Below, one piece after another: positions 1 through 7,985 of a stretch of DNA of 64,000 nt. Position numbers and translations under genes: made by a program. Where the stretch lies: NCBI RefSeq assembly GCF_003072065.1, contig NZ_QCYG01000005.1, positions 1 through 64,000 on the forward strand, written 5' to 3'. The DNA comes from Thalassorhabdomicrobium marinisediminis. GTDB taxonomy: Bacteria; Pseudomonadota; Alphaproteobacteria; Rhodobacterales; Rhodobacteraceae. Below the pieces are notes generated by a model, which did no database searches, had not been told where the DNA came from, and saw nothing but the letters and a program-made list of their open reading frames with translations. Each line of letters starts with the position of its first letter. Position 1 is the stretch's first letter.

Positions 1-108
1 GTGCAGGAAATGTGCGCCGAAATGGTCCGAGAAGACCTCAAATCCGCCCGCCGCTCCGCCCTCCTCGCCGAACACGGCCTGAGCGTGCCTGTGGCGCTGG
101 AGGGGTGA
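1..108 (+). CDS. 3' end of an unidentified gene (partial)
   Basis: An open frame enters from the left edge in frame 1 and ends at a TGA at 106-108, giving a 35-residue tail (ends VPVALEG). The start lies outside the window. The residues are charged and helical (EMVREDLKSARRSALL) and match nothing I recognise. It converges on the phage-tail-like gene on the other strand, so it may belong to the same element, but that is inference only. Confidence 0.4.
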   Translation: MQEMCAEMVREDLKSARRSALLAEHGLSVPVALEG

Positions 109-197
109 AACAAGCTAGCCAAAGCCACGGCGCCCGTCTTGCCGTCAAAACGGGCGCCGTTGATCTGCGAGGCGACACCGTCATCAGGCCGCACGGC

Positions 198-1466
198 TCA
201 TAGCGTCACGCCTGATTTTCGTGCGAGATAGGACTCCACACGCCCACGGTCGGCATCGGACAAGGCTTCGTCGCTGATTACTGCGCCGTAAATGGTCAGC
301 CCAGAACGGCGAATGTCCGTTATGTCATAGCCAAGGCAAAGTTTACTGCCCTCCCCGCCGAGCCCGCCAGTGGTTCCAGTGGTGCTATGGAATTCCACGC
401 CATTCAGATGGAAAGAGGCGGACCCGTTATCCCACCCCGCACTCAGGACAAAATCGTCCCCATTGGAAAGGCCGAGATCGTGGGTGGCGACGTCCTGGGT
501 GTTATCGGGAAATGTGACATAAGTCACCAACAGCCCGTCTGCCCTGACCAGCGCCAAAAGATTATACCGTGACCCTACCGTGTCCTGTAATCCCGCGATT
601 ACCCGCTCTCCACTGGCCGCAGAAAACTTTCCGGCAACGCTGAAAGAGAAGCCCGCCGGATTGCCGTAGTTCGTCGCGGACTCTAGTTTGTCATCTACCC
701 CGTCGCTTTCTAACCAATGCCGCGAATGGACGCCTGTTTCGGTTACATCATAGGTGTTGGTGACTTTCTGGTAACTGGTGGCTGTTCCGCCTGTTTCGAC
801 TTGGCACCTCTTGATAAATAGCGAAGCCGAGGTGCCTGTGTCCGCGCGATAGGGGTAGAACCGCAACACCTTCGACGCGGACGGAACCGTCACGGTGTAG
901 GTGATCCGTCGAAACTCTGACGTGCTGAGCGCAATGGGTGAGGCGATTTGCTTTTCAACAAACGCACCATCGGACGCATTGTAGATCGCAAACGTAAAGT
1001 CGGCCTCAAGCATGGTTTCCAGCTTCACATCAAACGAAACAGTGACCTCCGTTTCCCCGTCCGGCTTGATGAAGGTTTGGTAAATACCTGCGTTTGAGGA
1101 CGTTGTGGCACTTATCTTGTTGGCCGTGAGGGTGGTCACGCCCCCTTTCACCCAATCCGAATGGCTCAAGTCCTCTGTGCGTGTCAGAAGGTTGCGCCGC
1201 CCGATCACAGGTTCAATAGCATATACAGGACGCGCTTCATCCACTGCCTGCGACAGATGATTGCCGTTGCCGCTTTTGTCTTGGATCAGTCCCACCGGAT
1301 CGCCCCCCGCCGTCACGGGGTTAGTGCCCGCCGCGTCCTGAAACATCGTGGATAGGTCGCTAGGGTCATACCATGCGGCAAGACCCGACAGGGATGCGGG
1401 GCTGAACGGCACCGGACGGTGGCGGCACATGCTCAGGGTCGTTATCGCGTTATCTGTCCCCAGCAT
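198..1466 (-). CDS. Phage/GTA-type tail protein with LamG-like (concanavalin-fold) domain
   Basis: The 422-residue product opens with a GLAAWYDPSDLSTMF segment typical of Rhodobacterales prophage tail or fibre proteins. It continues with a 'DKSGNGNHLSQA' segment, a carbohydrate-binding-like beta region (about 90-240), and a LamG/concanavalin-like C-terminal part (about 255-400; 'FSVAGKFSA', 'FHLNGVEF'). No enzymatic motif is visible. The start at 1466 has a GGAGGCG Shine-Dalgarno lying inside the end of a tiny upstream ORF, so translation is probably coupled. No capsid, terminase or integrase is visible in the window, so this is either the edge of a prophage extending to the left or an isolated remnant. 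The precise role (adhesion or tail fibre) is inferred from family resemblance only. Confidence 0.65.
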   Translation of the reverse strand: MLGTDNAITTLSMCRHRPVPFSPASLSGLAAWYDPSDLSTMFQDAAGTNPVTAGGDPVGLIQDKSGNGNHLSQAVDEARPVYAIEPVIGRRNLLTRTEDLSHSDWVKGGVTTLTANKISATTSSNAGIYQTFIKPDGETEVTVSFDVKLETMLEADFTFAIYNASDGAFVEKQIASPIALSTSEFRRITYTVTVPSASKVLRFYPYRADTGTSASLFIKRCQVETGGTATSYQKVTNTYDVTETGVHSRHWLESDGVDDKLESATNYGNPAGFSFSVAGKFSAASGERVIAGLQDTVGSRYNLLALVRADGLLVTYVTFPDNTQDVATHDLGLSNGDDFVLSAGWDNGSASFHLNGVEFHSTTGTTGGLGGEGSKLCLGYDITDIRRSGLTIYGAVISDEALSDADRGRVESYLARKSGVTL

Positions 1467-1469
1467 CGT

Positions 1470-1577
1470 TTACGCCTCCACCAAGGCGACGTCACGACGG
1501 GCTGCCATTCCACCCGCATCAGCAGGTTCGTCCGTCGCGCCAACCGAAACGTGTGCAAAGTCTCTCGGGTCACTCAT
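1470..1577 (-). CDS. Tiny ORF (35 aa) coupled to the LamG-like tail protein
   Basis: ATG at 1577 to TAA at 1470-1472 encodes 35 residues, beginning MSDPRDFAHVSVGATDEP. The stop is 3 bases before the ATG of the LamG-like gene, and the GGAGGCG that serves the downstream gene sits in its last codons. That layout is what one expects of a small translated leader or structural cistron in a phage late operon. The sequence is not recognisable. It could be the C-terminal part of a larger decayed gene, since upstream sequence on this strand looks non-coding. Confidence 0.4.
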   Translation of the reverse strand: MSDPRDFAHVSVGATDEPADAGGMAARRDVALVEA

Positions 1578-2009
1578 GTCTTATCCTATCTTGCGGCAAC
1601 CCCGCCCATTCCGGTCAGGCGGGGGGGGCTATTCTGCGTCTGGTGCGGCGACCATAGGATCGGGATATGAAGGGGATATAGGACGACCGTCCCGCTGCTA
1701 CGCAACAGCGCGATCCCCTGGGACATCTCGCCGGGGACAACGTCGTTGCGCAATTCCTGCCGGACGCAGATCATGGGACCTGGCCGCGCCAGATCCTAAA
1801 GCGGGTTGTTGCGGATCTATCCAGGGAACGCAGAACGCAAATCAACATCGACACGGAGCTTGGAGGGGCGGCGGGTCGGGCCGACTGACCCAAGCCCGGC
1901 CTATTCTGCCTCGGCAAGATTGCGAGGCTCTTACAGGCTCCAGCTTAAGCCTGTGGCCTTTTCGGATCGCGCCCACAGCCTGGCCATGGCGGGCTTGTCA
2001 TGAGCGTGC
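1578..2009. other. Gap between tail remnant and oxidoreductase pseudogene; no convincing gene
   Basis: About 430 bases. A G-run lies near 1620. One plus-strand frame, about 1697-1888, reads with protein-like composition (includes AQFLPDADHGTWPRQILKRV) but has no recognisable start or family. I treat the stretch as junction or decayed DNA. Confidence 0.4.
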
Positions 2010-2717
2010 GCCTTCAGCGCGCCACGGCCGACGGGACCGACGCTGCTCGACCGCGCCTTGATCCCCTATGACCGCCTGCTCAAGGACGGCCGGGTCCTGC
2101 GCGCCCGCGCGACCGGCATCGATGCGACCGGCGTGACGCTGGATGACGGCCAGCGGGCCGAAGCAGATTTTATCGTCGTGGCCACAGGCTCGTCCAATGC
2201 CACGCCCTTCAAGCCGGAAGGCTCAGACATTGAGGGGCTGCGCTAGGCCAACCAGCGTATTCATCAGCAGGTGAAAGCGGCCCGCACCATCGGCATCGTC
2301 GGCGCCGGGGCCGTCGGAACGGAGCTGGCGGACGAGATCGCCCATACCATGCCGGACAAAAAGATCACGTTGATCTCGGACACTGATCGATTGTTTCCGA
2401 ACATGCTTGAAAAGCTGGGTGACGCGCTGGCCAGCAAACTGCGTGACGCGGGCGTGACGCTCGTGTTCGGCCATCGGGCCGAGAACCTGCAAAGCCTGAA
2501 CGAGCCCTATGCGGGCAGCCTGAAGCTGTCGGACGGATCGGAACATGACCTCGACCTGATCATTCCGGTCCTTGGCTCGCGCGCCAGTTCCGAGTCGCTC
2601 GAAGACCTGCCGGGCGTGCAGAAGAGCACCGCGAACCGCGTCAAGGTCGACCCGTGGCTCCGCCCGTCGTCGCTGCCCAACGTTTTTGCCGCCGGAGATG
2701 CTTTGCCAGCCGCCTGA
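2010..2717 (+). pseudogene. Truncated NDH-2/AIF-like FAD pyridine-nucleotide oxidoreductase
   Basis: Frame 3 reads as the middle of a FAD-dependent NAD(P)H oxidoreductase of the NDH-2/FSP1-like type. It has the strand leading into 'DFIVVATGSS', then after an in-frame TAG at 2244-2246 the second Rossmann motif 'TIGIVGAGAVGTELA', and finally 'NVFAAGD', which normally precedes the C-terminal FAD/quinone part. The N-terminal FAD-binding GxGxxG motif is missing, because upstream sequence loses similarity before about 2037. The C-terminal ~90 residues are absent, because the frame ends just after AAGD. The TAG falls where related proteins continue (GLR*ANQRIHQQ), consistent with a CAG-to-TAG mutation. 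Three independent lesions make this a pseudogene. Confidence 0.8.
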
Positions 2718-2851
2718 GGAGCAGGTTCGTTACCATGGATTATCAACGGCAGGAACAGTCAGGATTTACGAAAGAGCTATGAAGGCCCAAACCGATAAAC
2801 TGATGTGCAAAACCGATTTCGGTGGATAAGACCCCCAATGGATCACGATGC

Positions 2852-3919
2852 TCACCGCACGCCCCGTCCGGCGGGAAACCAGTGTTGCGTCCGGTTGGCA
2901 AAGGCGACGAGGGACAGCATCACCGGCACCTCCACCAGCACACCGACGACGGTGGCGAGCGCGGCGCCAGAGCCCAGTCCAAACAGACTGATCGCGACGG
3001 CCACGGCCAGTTCGAAGAAATTCGACGTGCCGATCAACGCGCAGGGCGCCGCCACGTCGTAGGGAATGCGCCAAGCCCGCGCGGCGGCGTAAGCGACAAA
3101 GAAGATGCCATAGGACTGGATCAGCAACGGCACGGCGATTAGGGCGATAACCAGCGGGCGATCAAGAATGACCTGGCCCTGAAAGCCGAACAACAGCACC
3201 ACGGTGAGCAGAAGCCCCACCATGGAAAACGGCTGCATGCGGGCCTTGAAGGCCTCCACCGCCGCCTCACCGCCCCTGCCAACAAGGTTGCGTCGGGTCA
3301 CATAGCCAGCAATCAGCGGCAGCATGACATAAAGTCCCACTGACAGCAGCAGCGTGTCCCAGGGCACGGTGATATCGGTCACGCCGAGCAGGAAAGCGAC
3401 AATCGGCGCGAAGGCGAAGATCATGATCACATCGTTCACGCTGACCTGCACCAGCGTGTAGGTCGCATCGCCACGCGTGAGGTTCGACCAGACGAAGACC
3501 ATCGCCGTGCAGGGGGCCGCGCCCAACAGGATCACCCCTGCAAGGTAGGCCTGCGCGTCGTCCGGCGGGATCAGGCCCGCGAACACATGATTGAAGAACA
3601 AAACACCGAGCGCGGCCATGGTGAAGGGCTTGATCAGCCAGTTCACCACCAGGGTCACGATCAGCCCCTTCGGCTTGTCACCGACGTGGGCCAGCGCGCC
3701 GAAATCCACGCCGACCATCATCGGATAGACCATCGCCCAGATCAGCACCGCCACCGGCAGGTTGACCGAAGCCACCTCGAGCGAGGCCAGCGCGGAAAAC
3801 GTACCGGGAAACAGGTTGCCGAGCAGCAGCCCCGCGCCGATGGCGAGCGCGACCCATAGGGACAACCAGCGTTCGAATGTTCCAAGGCCGGCGGCGGCGC
3901 GAAGCGATGCATCGGTCAT
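2852..3919 (-). CDS. acr3: Arsenite efflux transporter, Acr3 family
   Basis: This 355-residue, roughly ten-helix inner-membrane carrier exports arsenite (BART superfamily, ACR3). The conserved cysteine is in '[12 protein letters not shown]' (Cys137) and the conserved glutamate in '[12 protein letters not shown]' (Glu303). Both correspond in position to residues known to be essential in Acr3 proteins. The gene lies 57 bases downstream of arsR on the same strand and is presumably co-transcribed and derepressed by As(III). There is no arsenate reductase (arsC) beside it in the window. Length is normal for the family. Confidence 0.93.
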   Translation of the reverse strand: MTDASLRAAAGLGTFERWLSLWVALAIGAGLLLGNLFPGTFSALASLEVASVNLPVAVLIWAMVYPMMVGVDFGALAHVGDKPKGLIVTLVVNWLIKPFTMAALGVLFFNHVFAGLIPPDDAQAYLAGVILLGAAPCTAMVFVWSNLTRGDATYTLVQVSVNDVIMIFAFAPIVAFLLGVTDITVPWDTLLLSVGLYVMLPLIAGYVTRRNLVGRGGEAAVEAFKARMQPFSMVGLLLTVVLLFGFQGQVILDRPLVIALIAVPLLIQSYGIFFVAYAAARAWRIPYDVAAPCALIGTSNFFELAVAVAISLFGLGSGAALATVVGVLVEVPVMLSLVAFANRTQHWFPAGRGVR

Positions 3920-3976
3920 ATCGGGCTTTCCTTGTTCAAGTCTTTTCGGGAAGCCGAGTGGCTGTCGCCTGCGTCG

Positions 3977-4351
3977 TCATCGACCTGTCGTCCCCTCATC
4001 CGGCATCGTCGATGTCCGGGGGCCGGCACAGGCGATCCCGTCGATGACCGGCTGGCAAAGCTCAGGCAGTCCACCGCAGCAGTCCTCCATCAGAAAAGCC
4101 AGCAAGCCGCGGACTCCGTCCATGTCGGCGAAATAGCGGATGCTGCGACCTTCCCGCTCGCTCCGGGTCAACCCGGCGCGGGATAGGATCGCGAGATTGG
4201 CCGACATGGTATTCTGGCGGACCCCGAGCGTTTCTCCGATCTGGCCAGCCGACATGCCTGTCTCACCCGCCTTGATTAGCAAACGGAACACGTCAAGACG
4301 CGTGGGTTGACCAAGGGCACCAAAGGCCGCGAGTGCAAGGCTCTTATCCAT
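3977..4351 (-). CDS. arsR: ArsR/SmtB-family arsenic-responsive repressor
   Basis: From the ATG at 4351 the product is 124 residues. It has an ArsR winged helix (about 8-85; recognition helix near 'GVRQNTMSANLAILSRAG') and a cysteine-bearing C-terminus. Cys91-Cys92 and Cys99 are spaced much like the C-terminal As(III) site described for Acidithiobacillus ferrooxidans ArsR, rather than the helix-3 CVC type. A longer open frame extends upstream but has no family similarity, so I chose the internal ATG. AT-rich inverted sequence around 4348-4367, overlapping the start, could be its own operator. It is expected to repress arsR–acr3 and release on arsenite. Confidence 0.9.
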   Translation of the reverse strand: MDKSLALAAFGALGQPTRLDVFRLLIKAGETGMSAGQIGETLGVRQNTMSANLAILSRAGLTRSEREGRSIRYFADMDGVRGLLAFLMEDCCGGLPELCQPVIDGIACAGPRTSTMPDEGTTGR

Positions 4352-4502
4352 GAATCGTGAATTATGGAAACCCGAAGCCGAGGTCAAGCTTCGCCTTCCG
4401 CGTTGGCAGGGAATCTTCATTCCGAATGGCCTTCGCGGCGCGGCCGGGGAGAAGCTGCAACCTTGACCTCGTCGCCGCCCGTCAAGTATGTAAAATATAA
4501 AG

Positions 4503-4516
4503 TTTACGCGCGCATA
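4503..4516. promoter_or_regulatory. Putative LacI-family operator upstream of the repressor gene
   Basis: The 14-mer TTTACGCGCGCATA ends 15 bases before the TTG start of the LacI-type gene. It is the near-exact reverse complement of the element at 5602-5615 (one mismatch). A CG-centred palindrome of this form is typical of LacI-family operators, so autorepression is likely. Confidence 0.65.
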
Positions 4517-4531
4517 CCTTAGGGCATTGAG

Positions 4532-5569
4532 TTGAAAATGAACCCACCCAAGATCCGTAACATGGAAGAGTTCGCGGCGATCAGCGGCATTTCCCGGCCG
4601 ACGCTTTCGAAGTATTTCAACAACCCCGACAGCGTCCGCAAAACGACCCGGCAACGCATCGAGGCCGCGCTGGAGCAGCATGACTACCGGCCAAACGTCT
4701 ATGCGATGAACCAGAACCGGCAGACGACGCGGAACGTCGGCGTTATCGTTCCCAATCTCGCGGACCCGTTTTTTAACGAAATCGGCCGCGCCGTCGAGGT
4801 CGCCTGTCTTGAGGCGGGCTACAGCCCCATCCTGCTCAGCTCGCACGGCAAGCCGGAACTTGAAGCGGAAAATCTGGTATCCCTGCGGTCGCTCAAACCG
4901 GCCGGGGTCCTGCTGGCCCCGTTCGGGCGCGCGTCTGATCGCAAAACCATCGAGAAGGTCAGCAAGGAGGTCCCAACGGTGCTGTTCGATGCCAATATCA
5001 GCGAGACCGGCGCGGCTTTTGTCGGCACCGACAATTTCCAAAGTGTCGGTCTAATCGTGGAATACCTGTGTCGCAGTGGCGAACCGCCCTGCCTTTTCGA
5101 AATGGAAATCCCCTCCAATCCCAACGCACTCACACGTCGTCAGGCGTATCTGCAAAGTATGGAGCACCACGGCTTTGCCGCGCATATTCTGCAAGCGAAA
5201 GGCATGGGGTGGGACTTCGAGGAAATCGGCCAGTCCGAAGGCGGCGCCCTGATCCGCGACGGTGCCTTTCCCACCAACACCATTTTGTGCAGCAACGACC
5301 GGTTGGCGATCGGCATGTTGTCGGCGGCCTACAAGCTGGGCCGCAAGGTCGGGCATGGCGCTACGTGCGACATCCGCATCGCGGGGCACGACGACCACCC
5401 GTTCTCGCGCTTCACATGCCCCTCTCTTACCACGATCGCGCAGGATTATGCCGCCATCGCCGAACGGGCCGCCACCGCGCTTTTTCGAATCATCGATACC
5501 GGGAAATCGCCGTCCGAGCGCGAGGAAACCCTTTTCGAAGGCAAGCTCGTGCTGCGCGACTCGGCGTAA
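4532..5569 (+). CDS. LacI-family transcriptional repressor of the polyol operon
   Basis: The 345-residue product has an N-terminal LacI helix-turn-helix ('EEFAAISGISRPTLSKYFNN', about 11-31) followed by a periplasmic-binding-protein-like sensor domain ('VGVIVPNLADPFFNEI', then 'ILCSNDRLAIGML'). Start choice: TTG at 4532 has AGGG seven bases upstream, and ATG at 4538 is in frame but further from it. The difference is two residues. The gene sits directly upstream of, and co-directional with, the binding-protein/permease/dehydrogenase operon. Matching palindromes occur upstream of both, which points to a local polyol-responsive repressor. The actual inducer is not determined. Confidence 0.9.
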   Translation: MKMNPPKIRNMEEFAAISGISRPTLSKYFNNPDSVRKTTRQRIEAALEQHDYRPNVYAMNQNRQTTRNVGVIVPNLADPFFNEIGRAVEVACLEAGYSPILLSSHGKPELEAENLVSLRSLKPAGVLLAPFGRASDRKTIEKVSKEVPTVLFDANISETGAAFVGTDNFQSVGLIVEYLCRSGEPPCLFEMEIPSNPNALTRRQAYLQSMEHHGFAAHILQAKGMGWDFEEIGQSEGGALIRDGAFPTNTILCSNDRLAIGMLSAAYKLGRKVGHGATCDIRIAGHDDHPFSRFTCPSLTTIAQDYAAIAERAATALFRIIDTGKSPSEREETLFEGKLVLRDSA

Positions 5570-5601
5570 GCCCCCACGGGTAAAAGGTAAATTCCTTAAT
5601 G

Positions 5602-5615
5602 TTTGCGCGCGTAAA
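5602..5615. promoter_or_regulatory. Putative LacI-family operator in front of the polyol ABC operon
   Basis: TTTGCGCGCGTAAA is a near-perfect palindrome that matches, in inverted orientation, the element before the repressor gene. It lies 69-82 bases upstream of the binding-protein ATG and just upstream of a TTGACT (5623-5628) that could be a -35 element. A second TGCGCGCA (5628-5635) may be a half-related site. Confidence 0.7.
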
Positions 5616-5683
5616 AAATTATTTGACTGCGCGCAATGTCGGGTCTTAGGGTTTCTCCACACTGGACGTTTAGGGAGGAACGA

Positions 5684-6994
5684 ATGTCCCATATCAAATC
5701 GCTTTATGCCGCCACGGCCCTGACCGCGCTGACCGCCACCGGCGCTTTGGCCGAGACCACCGTCACCATCGCCACCGTCAACAACGGCGACATGATCCGC
5801 ATGCAGGGGCTCGCATCCGAATTCGAGGCGCAGCATCCCGATATCAAGCTCGAATGGGTTACGCTGGAAGAAAACGTCCTGCGCCAGCGGGTGACGCAAG
5901 ATGTCGCGGCCAGCGGTGGCCAGTTCGATGTGATGACCATCGGCACCTATGAGGTTCCGATCTGGGGCCAACAGGGCTGGCTTGTGTCGCTGAACGACTT
6001 GTCCGAAGACTGGGACGCCGATGACCTGTTGCCGGCGATCCGCGATGGTCTGACCGTGGACGGCGAGCTTTATGCCGCGCCCTTCTACGGCGAAAGCTCG
6101 ATGGTCATGTATCGCAAGGACCTGATGCAGCAGGCCGGCCTTGAAATGCCCGAGGCGCCGACCTGGGACTTCATCAAGGAAGCCGCTGCAGCGATGACCG
6201 ACAAGGAGAACGAGATCTACGGGATCTGCCTGCGGGGCAAGGCCGGCTGGGGCGAGAATATGGCGTTCTTGACGGCCATGGCGAACTCCTTCGGGGCCCG
6301 CTGGTTCGACGAAGACTGGCAGCCGGAACTGAACGGCGAAGCATGGACCGAGACGGTCAATTTCTACATGGACCTGATGAACAACTACGGCCCTCCGGGC
6401 GCCTCGACCAACGGGTTCAACGAAAACCTCTCGTTGTTCCAGCAGGGCAAATGCGGCATGTGGATCGACGCGACCGTGGCTGCGTCCTTCGTGACCAACC
6501 CTGACGATTCCACCGTGGCCGACCAGGTCGGCTTCGCGCTCGCACCCGACAATGGTCTGGGCCGTCGCGGCAACTGGCTCTGGGCGTGGTCGCTGGCTGT
6601 TCCGGCCGGATCGGATGCCACCGAAGAGGCCAAGACCTTCATCGAATGGGCCACCTCCAAAGAGTACACCGCACTGGTCGCCGAGAAGGAAGGCTGGGCC
6701 AACGTGCCCCCCGGCACGCGCACCTCGCTCTATGAAAACCCCGAGTATCAGGAAGCCGCCCCCTTTGCGGAAATGACGCTGGGATCGATCAATGCAGCGG
6801 ACCCGACCAACCCGTCGGTCGAGCCTGTTCCCTATACCGGCGTGCAGTTCGTCGCGATCCCGGAATTCGCAGGCATCGCCACGCAGGTGGGTCAGGAAAT
6901 CTCGGCCGCGCTGGCCGGGCAGCAATCGGTCGAAGAGGCGCTTGAAAAGGCGCAGATGCTGACGCTCGACGAGATGGAAGCCGCCGGCTACTGA
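5684..6994 (+). CDS. smoE: Polyol (sorbitol/mannitol) ABC transporter, substrate-binding protein
   Basis: This 436-residue periplasmic binding protein of the extracellular solute-binding family 1 captures a sugar alcohol and delivers it to the permeases encoded next. The start is ATG 5684, preceded by GGGAGGAA; a longer frame upstream lacks a ribosome site. A Sec signal peptide covers about residues 1-23 ('ALTATGALA' before the cut), followed by 'VTIATVNNGDMIRMQGLASEFE'. The sugar specificity is inferred from gene context (mannitol dehydrogenase and fructokinase in the same operon) and from family resemblance to Rhodobacter SmoE. A large hairpin follows the stop, as expected for an operon in which the binding protein is made in excess over the permeases. 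Confidence 0.9.
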   Translation: MSHIKSLYAATALTALTATGALAETTVTIATVNNGDMIRMQGLASEFEAQHPDIKLEWVTLEENVLRQRVTQDVAASGGQFDVMTIGTYEVPIWGQQGWLVSLNDLSEDWDADDLLPAIRDGLTVDGELYAAPFYGESSMVMYRKDLMQQAGLEMPEAPTWDFIKEAAAAMTDKENEIYGICLRGKAGWGENMAFLTAMANSFGARWFDEDWQPELNGEAWTETVNFYMDLMNNYGPPGASTNGFNENLSLFQQGKCGMWIDATVAASFVTNPDDSTVADQVGFALAPDNGLGRRGNWLWAWSLAVPAGSDATEEAKTFIEWATSKEYTALVAEKEGWANVPPGTRTSLYENPEYQEAAPFAEMTLGSINAADPTNPSVEPVPYTGVQFVAIPEFAGIATQVGQEISAALAGQQSVEEALEKAQMLTLDEMEAAGY

Positions 6995-7002
6995 TGCGGC
7001 AC

Positions 7003-7040
7003 GCGGCGGGCGGCGCAGCACGCGCCGCCCGCCGCCCCCT
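7003..7040 (+). terminator. Strong intercistronic hairpin (partial terminator / mRNA stabiliser)
   Basis: A 14-base perfect stem (7003-7016 pairing with 7022-7035, all G/C) with a five-base AGCAC loop is followed by CCCTGTTCTTTTTC. It starts 9 bases after the binding-protein stop and lies about 75 bases before the first permease start. This position and structure fit a leaky terminator or 3' stabiliser that gives high binding-protein and low permease expression. Confidence 0.75.
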
Positions 7041-7108
7041 GTTCTTTTTCGCAAAACCACCGTTTGATCCAAGGATGGCCCCCGCGCCGCCAACAGGAGA
7101 GATCAGCC

Positions 7109-7975
7109 ATGGCGACACAAAGCTCCCGATCTGCAGCCCGCCTGATGATGGCGCCCGCCGTGATCCTGCTTCTGGGATGGATGCTGGTCCCGCTGGTCAT
7201 GACCTTGCTGTTTTCGTTCAAGAAATACCTGCCCCTGCGCGGTGGCGATCTGGGTTGGGTGGGGTTCGAGAACTACGTCCGCTTTGTCACGTCCAGCGCC
7301 TTCTGGCCTTCGGTCTCGGCCACGCTGATCATCGTCGGCGGCGTCTTGATCATCACGGTAGGTCTGGGCGTCTTGTTGGCGATCCTGCTGAACCAGCCCA
7401 TGTGGGGGCAAGGCATTGTCCGCATTCTCGTGATCTCGCCGTTCTTCGTCATGCCGACCGTTTCGGCGCTGGTGTGGAAGAACATGTTCATGGACCCGGT
7501 GAACGGGCTTTTCGCACATATCTGGAAGTTCTTCGGTGCCGCCCCCATTGAATGGCTGAGCCAGGCTTCGATGCAATCCATCATTCTGATCGTCTCATGG
7601 CAGTGGCTGCCGTTTGCGACCCTCATCCTTTTGACCGCAATCCAGTCACTGGACCGCGAGCAGTTGGAGGCCGCGGAGATGGACGGGGCCGCCCCCCTTC
7701 AGCGGTTCGGCTATGTCACCCTGCCTCATCTGGGTCGCGCCATCACCGTGGTGGTTTTGATCCAGACCATCTTTCTGCTGGGCATCTTCGCCGAGATTTT
7801 CGTCACCACCCAAGGGTCCTTCGGCACCCGCACGCTGACCTATCTGATCTATCAGCGTGTGCTGGAAAGCCAGAACGTCGGGCTCGGCTCCGCCGGCGGT
7901 GTTTACGCCATCATCCTCGCCAATATCATCGCCATCTTCCTGATGCGTATGGTTGGCAAGAACCTCGATCAGTGA
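7109..7975 (+). CDS. smoF: Polyol ABC transporter permease (first subunit)
   Basis: The 288-residue inner-membrane protein has about six helices and belongs to the MalF-like binding-protein-dependent permeases. The cytoplasmic EAA loop that docks the ATPase is visible as 'EQLEAAEMDGAAPLQRFGYV' (about 180-200). ATG 7109 was chosen because AGGAGA lies just upstream and the extra N-terminal residues of the longer frame are not membrane-like. It is followed 10 bases later by the second permease, indicating one transcript. Confidence 0.9.
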   Translation: MATQSSRSAARLMMAPAVILLLGWMLVPLVMTLLFSFKKYLPLRGGDLGWVGFENYVRFVTSSAFWPSVSATLIIVGGVLIITVGLGVLLAILLNQPMWGQGIVRILVISPFFVMPTVSALVWKNMFMDPVNGLFAHIWKFFGAAPIEWLSQASMQSIILIVSWQWLPFATLILLTAIQSLDREQLEAAEMDGAAPLQRFGYVTLPHLGRAITVVVLIQTIFLLGIFAEIFVTTQGSFGTRTLTYLIYQRVLESQNVGLGSAGGVYAIILANIIAIFLMRMVGKNLDQ

Positions 7976-7985
7976 GGAGACCCTA

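Noticed and set aside
4819-7093. Long minus-strand frames over the LacI repressor and binding-protein genes
   Set aside because: They run antisense to clear LacI and SBP genes, and composition is repetitive Gly/Arg/His-rich.
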